Assembly: GCA_934444735.1 (NCBI GenBank)
Contig: CAKSDE010000019.1
Location: 1 to 55,854 of the forward strand
Reading direction: 5' to 3'
DNA length: 55,854 nt
Origin: an uncultured Clostridia bacterium
Lineage (GTDB): Bacteria; Bacillota; Clostridia; UBA1381
Each line of letters opens with the position of its first letter. The stretch's first letter is position 1. Made by a program: the position numbers and the translations under genes. This document shows positions 1 to 8,064 of this stretch, one piece after another. Below the pieces are notes generated by a model. It had not been told where the DNA came from and searched no databases. It was given only the letters and a program-made list of their open reading frames with translations.

Positions 1-396
1 TCCCTTTTTTGTGTCCCTATTTTGCACGCCAACATCTGGGGGTTCTCTCCCTTTTTTATACACCATATCTGGGTTTTTGATTTTTATTTACCAAAAATAT
101 TTTTCTTCAAAAACTGAAAAAACTGCTGAGCAAAGTGTGAATTTATAAAAATTCACAACTTAACCAACAGTCTTTTCCGGCGATGGTGTTTTAAATACCA
201 TCACAAAGCTCCTTCCGATTAAATAATTCAGAAGCAGTGTCTCTTTTTCTGTAATTATACGACTAATCTTCCAAAATAGCAAGCTTATTTTTCAATCTTT
301 GTATACTTTTTTTCAAAATCTTTCGGTTTTTGATTAAAATTTCAAAGATCCTGACATTCTCGGATCCCCAAACCCGCTCCCAGAGCCGTTTTCAAA
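1..396. other. Intergenic DNA, no gene recognised
   Basis: AT-rich stretch at the left edge without a convincing reading frame. Two short perfect inverted repeats are visible: arms 137-144/149-156 and arms 182-187/197-202. Either could be a weak terminator or the 3' end of something lying left of the window. Nothing else can be supported. Confidence 0.5.
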
Positions 397-445
397 AATT
401 ATGCACAGAATCTTTGATTTTTTTCAAAGATCCTGTGCATTTACA
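397..445 (-). terminator. Rho-independent terminator of the phosphoesterase gene
   Basis: Arms 401-417 and 424-440 pair over 17 bp with one A/C mismatch and a T-rich loop. Read on the minus strand, the hairpin starts 11 nt after the stop codon at 452 and runs into a T tract at 396-400. Confidence 0.85.
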
Positions 446-451
446 TCACTT

Positions 452-928
452 TCACCAAATAATACTGCAAGTTGCAGCTTTGAGCTTTCCGTTTTCAATT
501 TCTATCACACCGTAAGTTCCGCGGCTTTTTATACTCCCCGGATTCAGAACAACCATATCTCCCCAATCTCTGTTATAAGGAATATGCGTATGCCCAAAGA
601 CCACCGCATCCGCGCCGAGCTTTTTTCCCTCCGTGCGTATCGTCTTATATTCGCACTCCGTTTCCGCCTTTACATTATATAAATGCCCGTGCGTGATAAA
701 GATTTTCTTTTCCTCAAACTCTGCCAAAAGATACGGTCTTGAGCTGTCGCCGTCGCAGTTACCGCTGACATAATAAAAATCAATTCCGGGAAATTCCGCC
801 TCAAGCCTTTTTGCATCACTTAAATGATCTCCGCAATGAATCACCGCATCAACGCCGACAAGATTATTTATCACATTTTCCGCATCAATTATTTGGCGAT
901 GCGTATCCGAAAACACCAAAATTCTCAC
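452..928 (-). CDS. YfcE/MJ0936-type metallophosphoesterase
   Basis: A small cytosolic calcineurin-like phosphodiesterase of 158 residues, the usual size for the YfcE/MJ0936 group, which hydrolyse phosphodiesters in vitro; the physiological substrate is unknown. All metal-binding motifs are present: SDTH (D8, H10), CGD (D34), GNCD (N57), THGH (H80) and GHTH (H113, H115). An upstream in-frame GTG at 949 gives 165 residues, but it lies about 7 nt after the predicted transcription start. The GTG at 928 has AAGGGCG 7 nt upstream and begins right before the first beta-strand, so I prefer it. Monocistronic, with its own promoter and terminator, divergent from spoIIE. Family assignment is firm; the role is not. 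Confidence 0.9.
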   Translation of the reverse strand: MRILVFSDTHRQIIDAENVINNLVGVDAVIHCGDHLSDAKRLEAEFPGIDFYYVSGNCDGDSSRPYLLAEFEEKKIFITHGHLYNVKAETECEYKTIRTEGKKLGADAVVFGHTHIPYNRDWGDMVVLNPGSIKSRGTYGVIEIENGKLKAATCSIIW

Positions 929-962
929 AAAATCACGCCCTTGCAACACTTTTTTTACCTTA

Positions 963-991
963 TTATAACATTCACTCCCCTTATTTTCCAG
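963..991 (-). promoter_or_regulatory. Sigma-A-like promoter of the phosphoesterase gene
   Basis: On the minus strand TGGAAA (991-986) lies 17 bp before a perfect TATAAT (968-963). The predicted start near 956 gives a leader of about 28 nt to the GTG at 928. Confidence 0.6.
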
Positions 992-1035
992 CGTATTCCA
1001 TATTTTGTAAATTAAATGTCACAATATAGGATAAA

Positions 1036-1092
1036 CTTGTCAGAATACGACAAGCGGTTATGACAAATTTCTCACCGCATCGGTGGTATAAT
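1036..1092 (+). promoter_or_regulatory. Spo0A-dependent type promoter of spoIIE with three 0A-box-like sites
   Basis: A perfect TATAAT (1087-1092) is preceded at an abnormal 21-bp spacing by ATGACA (1060-1065). The -35 is embedded in TATGACAAA (1059-1067), 8 of 9 to the 0A box TTYGACAAA. Further 7/9 matches are at 1046-1054 and, inverted, at 1036-1044. In Bacillus, Spo0A-activated sigma-A promoters (spoIIE, spoIIG) have the same stretched 21-22 bp spacing, so this is probably direct Spo0A control. Confidence 0.7.
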
Positions 1093-1143
1093 AACTTTTA
1101 CAGTTATAACTATGTATAGGATAAAATTTAGGAGGAATGAACA

Positions 1144-3426
1144 ATGGAAGAAATCAAAACAAAAAAAATCTTAACACGAAAAATCCTGCGGCTGCCAAAG
1201 CTACGGGATATACCCCTTTGCGGTGCGCTTTTTTTACTCTCGCGCGCATCTGTCCTTAACGGATTCCCGATGGCGCTGCCTTTTTTTGCCGCCTCGTGCG
1301 ACCCCAAAGCCATGTACATATACCTTCCGATTATGGTTCTCGGCTCGATGAGCGCCGGCGCAAATGTTCTGAAATATTTTATCGCCGCGCTTGTCTATTG
1401 GTTCATCACCGAGCTGCGCGTACGCACTCCGCAGCGATTTGTAAACGCACTCTGCTGCGCCGGGCTTATCTTCCTCTCGGGCATACCGTCTGCATTATTT
1501 TCCGAAACGCAGGCAAACGCATTATTTTTTCTCACTATAGAATCGGCGCTCTCAGGTATAATGTACGGCATTTTCTCCAACACGGGCGTCTTTTTCAACC
1601 GATTTGAAAATACGCGCCATGTAACACGCGAGGAAATACTTTCATTTATAATATTCGTGTGCGCGGTCATTTCGGGACTTTCCGGGATTATACTGCCCTT
1701 AGATATAAACATTGCGCAGATTGTCGGAATCTATCTTATATTATGCGCCGTAATGTATATAAATATGCCGTCCGCCGTCTGCCTTGCCGTTGCCATCGGA
1801 TTTGTTTCGTCCTCAGCTTCGGCAAACGCAATTCTGATGATGGGCATTATGGGTGCCGGCGCGATTTTTGCCGCCCTCTTAAAGCCTTACGGGAAATACG
1901 GCATTGTTGCCGGATACTTTGCAGGAACCGCGGTATCATTTCTTTACATCGCAAACGATTTCAAGATCCCCTTGTCGCTGATACCGCTCTTTTTTTCGTC
2001 TGCAATGTTTCTTTTAACGCCGTCCTTCATACTCGCCAAAATGAACTCGTTTTTCTTAACTACCTTCTGCCCCTCGACGAATGAAACCGACACGCGTATA
2101 AAAGAATACATATCAACAGAGCTGAAAAACATATCGGGCGCCTTTTCAAATCTCTCGAAAGAGCTTTTCTCCGCCGCCGACTCGGTCATATACCCGTCGC
2201 GCACCTCCGCGCTTTTTGAAAGCGTTCTTTCAAGGATATGCGCCGAATGCCCGAATTATTCCATGTGCGAAAATATTTCGGAGGCGCGCAAGCAGCTCTA
2301 CTCGGTTATAAATATAATGGAAGAAAAGGGATACTGCGATATGTCAAACATTCCTATAGTATTCTCGCAAAAATGTCTTTGCCCCGAGAAATTTATCAGC
2401 GAATTTAACCATACCTACGAAATGTACAAGCAAAACTCGATCTGGCAGACCGAGGCAGATGTCGGCAGGAATCTTGTCGCAAAGCAATATGCCGAAATCT
2501 CGGGGATTATAAAAGAGCTTTCCTCCTCGGTTGAGTACGGGTTCTTCTTTATGGAGGAGGCTGAGGACAGAATATATAAGAAGTGTCTTGCCGAAAAAAT
2601 ACCTCTTTGCGACGTTTCGGTTATCGAAAATTCCAACCACACACCCGAGGTATATATCGTCCCGACACAGCGAATCGGCAATGAAAAGCTGAAAAATCTC
2701 GTATCCTCGGCAATTGATATGCCGATGCGAGTATTCGATTCGTCGGGCGACAGCATACATCTTGTGGCAGATAATCTTTATTACGTGGACATCACCGTAA
2801 AACAACGCTCCCGCGACGGTCAGACAGTTTCGGGCGACACAGTTCTGTACTTTGAATCACATGACAACAAATTCTATGTTATCTTGTGCGACGGAATGGG
2901 AAGCGGAAACGAAGCGTCTTTGGAAAGCAAGATGACCGCCGAGCTTTTAAAGGAATTTATTAAATCCGGCATACAAGCCAACACCGCAGTGAACATGATC
3001 AACTCATCAATGGCGCTGAAAACTCAAAGCGAGGTATTTTCGACAGCCGATATATTGGAAATAAATCTTTTAAACGGTGAATTTTCAATGCTTAAAGCCG
3101 GCAGTGCGCAGAGCTATATAAAATGCGGCAATAAATTTGAAACGCTCCTTTCAAAAAGCCTGCCGATCGGAATTATCGATGATATAAAAAGTACAGCGGT
3201 GAAGAAAAATTTCCAGAATAACGATATGATCGTCATGGTGTCGGACGGAATAAGCGAGGCAGATTACGGCGCGATGCGCGGCGAATGGATAAAGAAAATA
3301 ATGTCATACGAAAACCGCTCAACCGAAGAAATCGCATCTCTTATAATAAACGACGCGCAGAAAAAAATCTTCCCCAACACCGCCGACGATATGACGGCTA
3401 TTGTAATAAAGCTTTTAAAATATTAA
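1144..3426 (+). CDS. spoIIE: Stage II sporulation protein E, membrane PP2C-type phosphatase
   Basis: SpoIIE dephosphorylates the anti-anti-sigma factor SpoIIAA and so releases the forespore sigma factor F; it also sits at the polar septum through FtsZ. The 760-residue protein has the family layout: a short basic N-terminus, about ten hydrophobic segments (roughly residues 25-300), a Cys-containing regulatory region (about 310-540) and a C-terminal PP2C domain. Visible metal-binding aspartates are D583 in CDGMGSG, D701 in VSDGISE and the D748-D749 pair near the end. The Bacillus subtilis protein is slightly longer (827). GGAGG at 1131-1135 decides the ATG. Flanked by a Spo0A-like promoter and a strong terminator, so transcribed alone. 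Confidence 0.96.
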   Translation: MEEIKTKKILTRKILRLPKLRDIPLCGALFLLSRASVLNGFPMALPFFAASCDPKAMYIYLPIMVLGSMSAGANVLKYFIAALVYWFITELRVRTPQRFVNALCCAGLIFLSGIPSALFSETQANALFFLTIESALSGIMYGIFSNTGVFFNRFENTRHVTREEILSFIIFVCAVISGLSGIILPLDINIAQIVGIYLILCAVMYINMPSAVCLAVAIGFVSSSASANAILMMGIMGAGAIFAALLKPYGKYGIVAGYFAGTAVSFLYIANDFKIPLSLIPLFFSSAMFLLTPSFILAKMNSFFLTTFCPSTNETDTRIKEYISTELKNISGAFSNLSKELFSAADSVIYPSRTSALFESVLSRICAECPNYSMCENISEARKQLYSVINIMEEKGYCDMSNIPIVFSQKCLCPEKFISEFNHTYEMYKQNSIWQTEADVGRNLVAKQYAEISGIIKELSSSVEYGFFFMEEAEDRIYKKCLAEKIPLCDVSVIENSNHTPEVYIVPTQRIGNEKLKNLVSSAIDMPMRVFDSSGDSIHLVADNLYYVDITVKQRSRDGQTVSGDTVLYFESHDNKFYVILCDGMGSGNEASLESKMTAELLKEFIKSGIQANTAVNMINSSMALKTQSEVFSTADILEINLLNGEFSMLKAGSAQSYIKCGNKFETLLSKSLPIGIIDDIKSTAVKKNFQNNDMIVMVSDGISEADYGAMRGEWIKKIMSYENRSTEEIASLIINDAQKKIFPNTADDMTAIVIKLLKY

Positions 3427-3474
3427 AAACACTGATTTAAAAAGGGCAAATAAAACCGGTTGAAGTATAAAAAA

Positions 3475-3509
3475 ACTCGGCTTATGAAAATCATAAGCCG
3501 AGTTTTTTT
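3475..3509 (+). terminator. Rho-independent terminator of spoIIE
   Basis: Perfect 13-bp stem (3475-3487 with 3490-3502), short A-rich loop, then seven T residues. Confidence 0.95.
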
Positions 3510-3512
3510 ATA

Positions 3513-4260
3513 GTGAGTTAAATCCGCTATATCGCGAAAATTTCCCCTTTCATATTTTATTCGGAATTTTCGATGCAGAACGGAGATAGCAGCCCTTATT
3601 TTAGGGAATAGGAAAAAAGCTTTGGAATTAACAAACTGAGCCAAAGCTTTAGCTTTGGGTTACCCGACGGCGTGCATGGGTACGCCAAGAGGCGAAGTTT
3701 GTTGATAGCAAGAAAAGAAATAATTTCATGAAAAATCATATTTTGATTTTTCTACCTTGGTAAAACCCAACTATAACCTTTGTATTTTTGTAACATTTAT
3801 TTTTTCTTCTTTTCTTGCGTTCCGGAGTTTTTTAACATTCCCCGGCCCGACCGCGTACACGAGTGCGCCCGGGGTGAGTTAGATTCGTCTCGGCGCGAAA
3901 ATTTCCTTTTCATATTTTATTCGGAATTTTCGATGCAGAACGGAGATAGCAGCCCTTATTTTGGGGAATAGGAAAAAAGCTTTGGAATTAACAAACTGAG
4001 CCAAAGCTTTAGCTTTGGGTTACCCGACGGCGTACATGGGTACGCCAAGAGGCGAAGTTTGTTGATAGCAAGAAAAGAAATAATTTTATGAAAAATCATA
4101 TTTTGATTTTTCTACCTTGACAAAACCCAACTATAACCTTTTTATTTTCGTAACATTTATTTTTTCTTCTTTTCTTGCGTTCCGGAGTTTTTTAACATTC
4201 CCCGGCCCGACCGCGTACACAGGTACGCCGAGGGTGAGTTAGATTCGTTGGGCGCGAAAA
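3513..4260. repeat. Two tandem copies plus a stub of a 360-bp non-coding repeat
   Basis: The stretch between spoIIE and asnA holds no gene. Copy 1 is 3513-3873, copy 2 is 3874-4233, and the first 27 bp of a third copy run into the asnA stop codon at 4261. The copies differ by scattered substitutions only. Each unit contains a CCAAAGCT-TT-AGCTTTGG hairpin (3641-3658 in copy 1), two GCGTRC...GYRCGC hairpins preceded by CCCGAC (3663-3686 and 3846-3869; 4023-4046 and 4206-4229), a GAAAAATCA...TGATTTTTC hairpin, and 12-bp arms GCAAGAAAAGAA/TTCTTTTCTTGC about 90 nt apart. Short reading frames inside are broken by these palindromes and I treat them as chance. It could be a structured RNA or a mobile palindromic cassette; I do not recognise the family. 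Confidence 0.85.
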
Positions 4261-5277
4261 TTACAATAAAATAACGCCTTTTTCTTCACATTTTTTTATA
4301 GTCTCTTCGTCCCATATGCTTGACTGTACCTCACCTATGTGGCATGAACCCATGATGAGCATACAAAGACGGGACTGACCGATACCGCCGCCGATTGTTA
4401 GCGGAAGTTCGTTATTTAAAAGCATTTTGTGGAACATCAGGTTTCGTCTGTCATCACAGCCGGAAAGAGTGAGCTGTCTGTCCAAGGACTCCGCATCTAC
4501 TCTTATACCCATTGACGAAACCTCAAATGCACGTTCCAGGACATCGTTCCAGAACAGTATATCGCCGTTTAATTCCCAATCGTCATAGTCCGGCGCACGT
4601 CCGTCATGCGGCTTACCCGATTTAAGCTTTCCGCCGATCTTCATGATAAATACCGTCTTATGCTTTTTAACATACGCATTTTCTCTCTCAGACGGCGACA
4701 TTTCGGGATAAAGATCCTCCAACTCCTGCGTCGTTATAAAGGAAACGTTTCTGTAAAGCTCGGTTTTAAGCTGCGGAAAGCGCACCTTTAAATGATCGTT
4801 TGTGTTGCATATCGCCTTTACAATCGCCTGCACAACAAGCTTTAGATATTCCTCATTGCGCGTTTCGGGAGTAATGATCTTTTCCCAGTCCCACTGATCG
4901 ACATATACCGAGTGGAGATTATCCAATTCCTCGTCACGTCTTATCGCGTTCATATCGGTATAAAGACCGTTTCCGACGCTGAAATTGTAGCGCTTTAAAG
5001 CAAGTCTTTTCCATTTTGCCAAAGAGTGAACTATCTGCGCATTTGCTCCCACCGCCGGTATATCAAATGCAACAGGGCGCTCATATCCGTTTAAGTTATC
5101 GTTTAAGCCCGACTCCTCCGTTACAAAAAGAGGTGCGGAAACTCTTTTTAAGTTCAGTGCCTCGGAGAACTCCTCCTGGAATGTGGTTTTTATGCAGGAT
5201 ATTGCCCTTTGTGTATCGTATCTGTCCAGCAAAGGCTTATAGCCCTCGGGAATAACTGTTTTATTCATATTTTTCAT
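4261..5277 (-). CDS. asnA: Aspartate-ammonia ligase (asparagine synthetase A)
   Basis: AsnA makes asparagine from aspartate, ammonia and ATP in the cytosol, using an aspartyl-tRNA-synthetase-like fold. The 338-residue product is close to the 330 residues of the E. coli enzyme and carries its signature blocks: HSLAKWKR, GLYTDMNAIRRDE, HSVYVDQWDWE, APDYDDW, SSMGIRVDA and the C-terminal TIGGGIGQSRLCMLIM. GAAAGG precedes the ATG at 5277; a second ATG three codons on is possible. It has its own consensus promoter at 5303-5331. No terminator of its own is evident: the coding region ends directly against the 360-bp repeat. Confidence 0.97.
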   Translation of the reverse strand: MKNMNKTVIPEGYKPLLDRYDTQRAISCIKTTFQEEFSEALNLKRVSAPLFVTEESGLNDNLNGYERPVAFDIPAVGANAQIVHSLAKWKRLALKRYNFSVGNGLYTDMNAIRRDEELDNLHSVYVDQWDWEKIITPETRNEEYLKLVVQAIVKAICNTNDHLKVRFPQLKTELYRNVSFITTQELEDLYPEMSPSERENAYVKKHKTVFIMKIGGKLKSGKPHDGRAPDYDDWELNGDILFWNDVLERAFEVSSMGIRVDAESLDRQLTLSGCDDRRNLMFHKMLLNNELPLTIGGGIGQSRLCMLIMGSCHIGEVQSSIWDEETIKKCEEKGVILL

Positions 5278-5302
5278 AACCTTTCAATTTATAATTTCTT
5301 CT

Positions 5303-5331
5303 ATTATAACGCATTGCCGCCGCAATGTCAA
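5303..5331 (-). promoter_or_regulatory. Consensus sigma-A promoter of asnA
   Basis: Perfect TTGACA (5331-5326) and TATAAT (5308-5303) on the minus strand with a 17-bp spacer, 25 nt before the start codon. Confidence 0.9.
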
Positions 5332-5361
5332 CATCAAGCATATCGCTTTTGTAATATTTCC

Positions 5362-6045
5362 TCATAAAAGCTTGTAATCTCTGGCAAGGCTTATATAATC
5401 TCCCCTTGCAACAATAATATGATCCAAAAGCTTCACATGAATAAAGTTAAACGCGTCGTTCAGCTCAAGCGTTGCAATCTTGTCCGATTCGGACGGCGCA
5501 AGATTCCCGTTCGGGTGATTATGCGCCAGAATAACAAATACCGCCTTTGTTTCGATCGCTTTTTTGACAACCTCTCTTGTGTAAAGAGTCGTGCAGTTGA
5601 CCGTACCCTTTCCGATAATATCCAAAGAGATCATCTCGCAGTTTGCGTCCAAAGAAATCATATACATAACCTCTTCGGTATATCCGCAGAAAATAGGCTC
5701 CAAAATTTCCGCAACATTATCGGGTGTAACCTTTTTGCCCTTTTCCTTGGAATATTTTTCTTTCATATAATAACGCTGAACGCAAGCCAGCAATTTTAAA
5801 AATACCGCGGTATTTTCTCCGACATCGGGTACTTCGGTAAGGCTTTTTATATCAGCCTCAAAGACTGCCGGCAAAGAACCGAATCTGTCCAAAAGCCGAT
5901 GCGCTATTTCATTTGTATTGCGCTGACGGTATGAATAAAACAACAGCATTTCCAGAACCTCATGAGGCTGAAACGACTCAAGTCCGTCCTGCATAAATTT
6001 TTCTCTCATTCTCTTTCTGTGATCCTTATGTACATTTTGTATCAT
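5362..6045 (-). CDS. radC: RadC family JAB/MPN-domain protein
   Basis: 227 residues, typical RadC size. An N-terminal helix-hairpin-helix region (about 10-90, with LTEVPDVGENTA) is followed by a JAB1/MPN metalloprotease-like domain. The JAMM signature is intact: H175 and H177 in AHNHPNG, then S185 and D188. Despite the name, a DNA-repair role is not established for the family; it is widespread in housekeeping and mobile contexts. GGAAGG supplies the RBS. It starts 38 nt after the pdaA stop codon and is probably co-transcribed with pdaA. Confidence 0.93.
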   Translation of the reverse strand: MIQNVHKDHRKRMREKFMQDGLESFQPHEVLEMLLFYSYRQRNTNEIAHRLLDRFGSLPAVFEADIKSLTEVPDVGENTAVFLKLLACVQRYYMKEKYSKEKGKKVTPDNVAEILEPIFCGYTEEVMYMISLDANCEMISLDIIGKGTVNCTTLYTREVVKKAIETKAVFVILAHNHPNGNLAPSESDKIATLELNDAFNFIHVKLLDHIIVARGDYISLARDYKLL

Positions 6046-6083
6046 AAAAAATTTTCCTTCCTTTCACACCGAGCTTAAAATGA

Positions 6084-6947
6084 TCAGTTATTCTTCAATT
6101 CATCAAGGCTTGCGAATCTGTAGCCGCTCTCCTTTGCATAATTTATAATATCCTCAAGACTTTCGGCATTGTCCTTTGACACCGCGTGCAGCAAAAGAAT
6201 CGCCCCGTTATGTAGGTACGGCGTAACCTGTGAAAACGCATAGTCCGCTCCCCTTTGGAAATTCACATCCCAATCTTTATAAGCAAAGCTCCAAAAAACC
6301 GTCTTATAACCCAGATCGTTTGCCACGGCAAGAACCCTTGTGCTGTACTCCCCCTCGGGCGGGCGCATATATTCCATGTTTTTTCCGTATTTTTCAAAAA
6401 ACATATGATTAAGCGCTTCCAGCTCATCTGCCATCTTCTGCGGATCGGAAAGCTTGTGCATATTCGGGTGGTGCACCGTATGATTTCCCACTATATGCCC
6501 CTCCGCCACCATTCGGTCTACAAGCTCCGTTTCCTTTTCAAGATAAGGTCCCGTCACAAAAAATGCCGCCGGAACATCGCATTTTTTCAATGTATCCAAA
6601 ATCGATGCCGTATATCCGTTTTCATACCCCTCATCAAAAGTCAGATAAATAGTTCTTGTGCGCGCAGGATCGACATAGTATGTATTGTATGCCGCGAAAA
6701 TATCTTGGGTTGATTTGTAGATCTCCGGCTCTTCGCCCTTTTTCTTCACAAATCCCCAGCCGCTGCCTTTATTGTCCACGTCCCAAAAATCCCTTGTCAG
6801 GGTATGGCTCCTCTCGCGTTCGGTGTCCTTTTGTTCGTTCATCTCGACCTGCTTTTTTTCAAAGCACATATGCGTACTGTTACTGCTTGTGCCGCCGCCC
6901 GCGACAATGAGTGCCGCCAATGATAAAAAGGCTATAATCTTATCCAT
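6084..6947 (-). CDS. pdaA: Delta-lactam-biosynthetic polysaccharide deacetylase PdaA
   Basis: 287 residues with an N-terminal signal segment (about 4-20) and a NodB-type carbohydrate esterase 4 domain. PdaA de-N-acetylates muramic acid after CwlD cleavage so that muramic-delta-lactam forms in the spore cortex, which fits a spore former. Family features: TFDEGYENG (103-111), where Glu replaces the second Asp of the usual TFDDG; H156 and H160 in HTVHH; RPPEGEYS (195-202); and LLLHAVS (251-257). AGGAGG at 6952-6957 fixes the start. Upstream gene of a pdaA-radC pair, divergent from the deacetylase at 7076. I found no convincing sigma-G box. Confidence 0.93.
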   Translation of the reverse strand: MDKIIAFLSLAALIVAGGGTSSNSTHMCFEKKQVEMNEQKDTERERSHTLTRDFWDVDNKGSGWGFVKKKGEEPEIYKSTQDIFAAYNTYYVDPARTRTIYLTFDEGYENGYTASILDTLKKCDVPAAFFVTGPYLEKETELVDRMVAEGHIVGNHTVHHPNMHKLSDPQKMADELEALNHMFFEKYGKNMEYMRPPEGEYSTRVLAVANDLGYKTVFWSFAYKDWDVNFQRGADYAFSQVTPYLHNGAILLLHAVSKDNAESLEDIINYAKESGYRFASLDELKNN

Positions 6948-7022
6948 TTTATACCTCCTGATACACTACTTTGATAAATTAAAATTTCTAAAAAAAGTAA
7001 TTAAAATTTTACTGTTTTTCTG

Positions 7023-7051
7023 TTGAAAAAGATAATCTTTTGTAGTATAAT
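7023..7051 (+). promoter_or_regulatory. Sigma-A promoter of the second deacetylase
   Basis: TTGAAA (7023-7028), 17-bp spacer, perfect TATAAT (7046-7051), 24 nt before the start codon. Confidence 0.85.
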
Positions 7052-7075
7052 AAAAATATATGGGGGTGCAACATC

Positions 7076-7933
7076 ATGTCAACAATATCCGAACTTCAGC
7101 AAAGGCAGCTTCAGCGAAAGCTTGAGCGGAAACGCAAAAGAAAACGAACTCTTACAATTGCCGTACTGCTTCTTATAATTATAATATTTTCTTTGCTTTA
7201 TGTAAAGATTAATTCCAAAAAAAATTCAAAAACAGAAGATTTTTCGGCACAAAGTCTTGCGGTATATCCGCCGGCGCCAAAAAAATCGACAGATATACTC
7301 TCGGCACTCCCCCAAAAGGACGGAGTAAAAACTGCATATCTGACCTTCGATGACGGCCCGACTACCTCAGTTACCCCCGCAATACTCGATATTTTAAGAA
7401 AATACGAGATAAGGGCAACATTTTTTATGGTGGGATCTTTAATCGAGAAAAATCCGGGTATGGCATACAGAGTATATTCCGAAGGGCATACACTGGCAAA
7501 TCACTCCTATCGTCATAATTACAGTTATTTATATGAAAACGCGGATAACTTTATGTCGGAATTGGACGCGACTCATTCACTGATTACCGATATAACCGGG
7601 AAAAACAATTATCCGAAAATTTTCCGATTCCCCGGCGGGAGCTACAACAGCGGAAGCCACGGCGAGGCAAAGCAGACCTACAAGCAGCTTTTGGAGAAAA
7701 ACGGCTACCGTTACTGCGACTGGAATTGTCTTTCGGGGGATGCGGAGTATAAATCTCCCGATGTCGCAACGCTTTTGGGGCGTGTTAAAAGCTCATCTTC
7801 GGGAAAAGAGGATATTATAATCCTGATGCACGATTCGGCAACGAAAAAGATTAACATTCAGGCTCTGCCGCAGATTATAGATTATCTTTTATCCGAGGGG
7901 TACACCTTCTCAACTCTCGATAAAATACCTTAA
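7076..7933 (+). CDS. Membrane-anchored NodB-type polysaccharide deacetylase (PgdA-like)
   Basis: 285 residues: a very basic cytosolic N-terminus (residues 10-25), one membrane segment (27-44) and an extracellular CE4 deacetylase domain. Unlike the neighbouring PdaA it has the full metal set: TFDDGP with D92 and D93, H143 and H147 in HSYRH, RFPGGS (184-189), SGDA (220-223) and LMHD with H252. The likely activity is removal of N-acetyl groups from peptidoglycan GlcNAc, which protects against lysozyme; another polysaccharide substrate cannot be excluded. The start has GGGGGTG upstream. Transcribed alone between its own promoter and the 7961-8008 palindrome. Confidence 0.9.
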   Translation: MSTISELQQRQLQRKLERKRKRKRTLTIAVLLLIIIIFSLLYVKINSKKNSKTEDFSAQSLAVYPPAPKKSTDILSALPQKDGVKTAYLTFDDGPTTSVTPAILDILRKYEIRATFFMVGSLIEKNPGMAYRVYSEGHTLANHSYRHNYSYLYENADNFMSELDATHSLITDITGKNNYPKIFRFPGGSYNSGSHGEAKQTYKQLLEKNGYRYCDWNCLSGDAEYKSPDVATLLGRVKSSSSGKEDIIILMHDSATKKINIQALPQIIDYLLSEGYTFSTLDKIP

Positions 7934-7960
7934 AAATAACAGTACCAAAAAAATATCAAT

Positions 7961-8008
7961 AAAAAAATCCAAAAATATAAAACAAATGTTTGATTTTTGG
8001 ATTTTTTT
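7961..8008 (+). terminator. Terminator of the deacetylase gene, overlapping the lexA control region
   Basis: A perfect AT-rich stem (7961-7976 with 7993-8008) whose 3' arm ends in seven T residues. The loop holds a LexA-box-like sequence and the 3' arm holds the lexA -35 element. Confidence 0.8.
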
Positions 8009-8018
8009 GTGTTATAAT
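7979..8018 (+). promoter_or_regulatory. lexA promoter with overlapping SOS (LexA) box
   Basis: TTGATT (7990-7995), 17-bp spacer, perfect TATAAT (8013-8018). The 14-mer at 7979-7992 matches 12 of 14 positions of the gram-positive LexA box CGAACRNRYGTTYG and overlaps the -35 element, as expected for autorepression. The two mismatches are the leading C and G. Confidence 0.75.
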
Positions 8019-8064
8019 AAATTTATAACAGTATAAAACCCGTTATTTTGAAAGGAGTGCTAAT

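Noticed and set aside
3780..3971. Reading frame in the tandem repeat between spoIIE and asnA
   Set aside because: It crosses the boundary between the two repeat copies, has no RBS and does not recur in frame in the second copy. Treated as non-coding.
6948..7022. Sigma-G promoter for pdaA
   Set aside because: No CATANTA-type -10 with a suitable -35 could be found in the 75 bp upstream.
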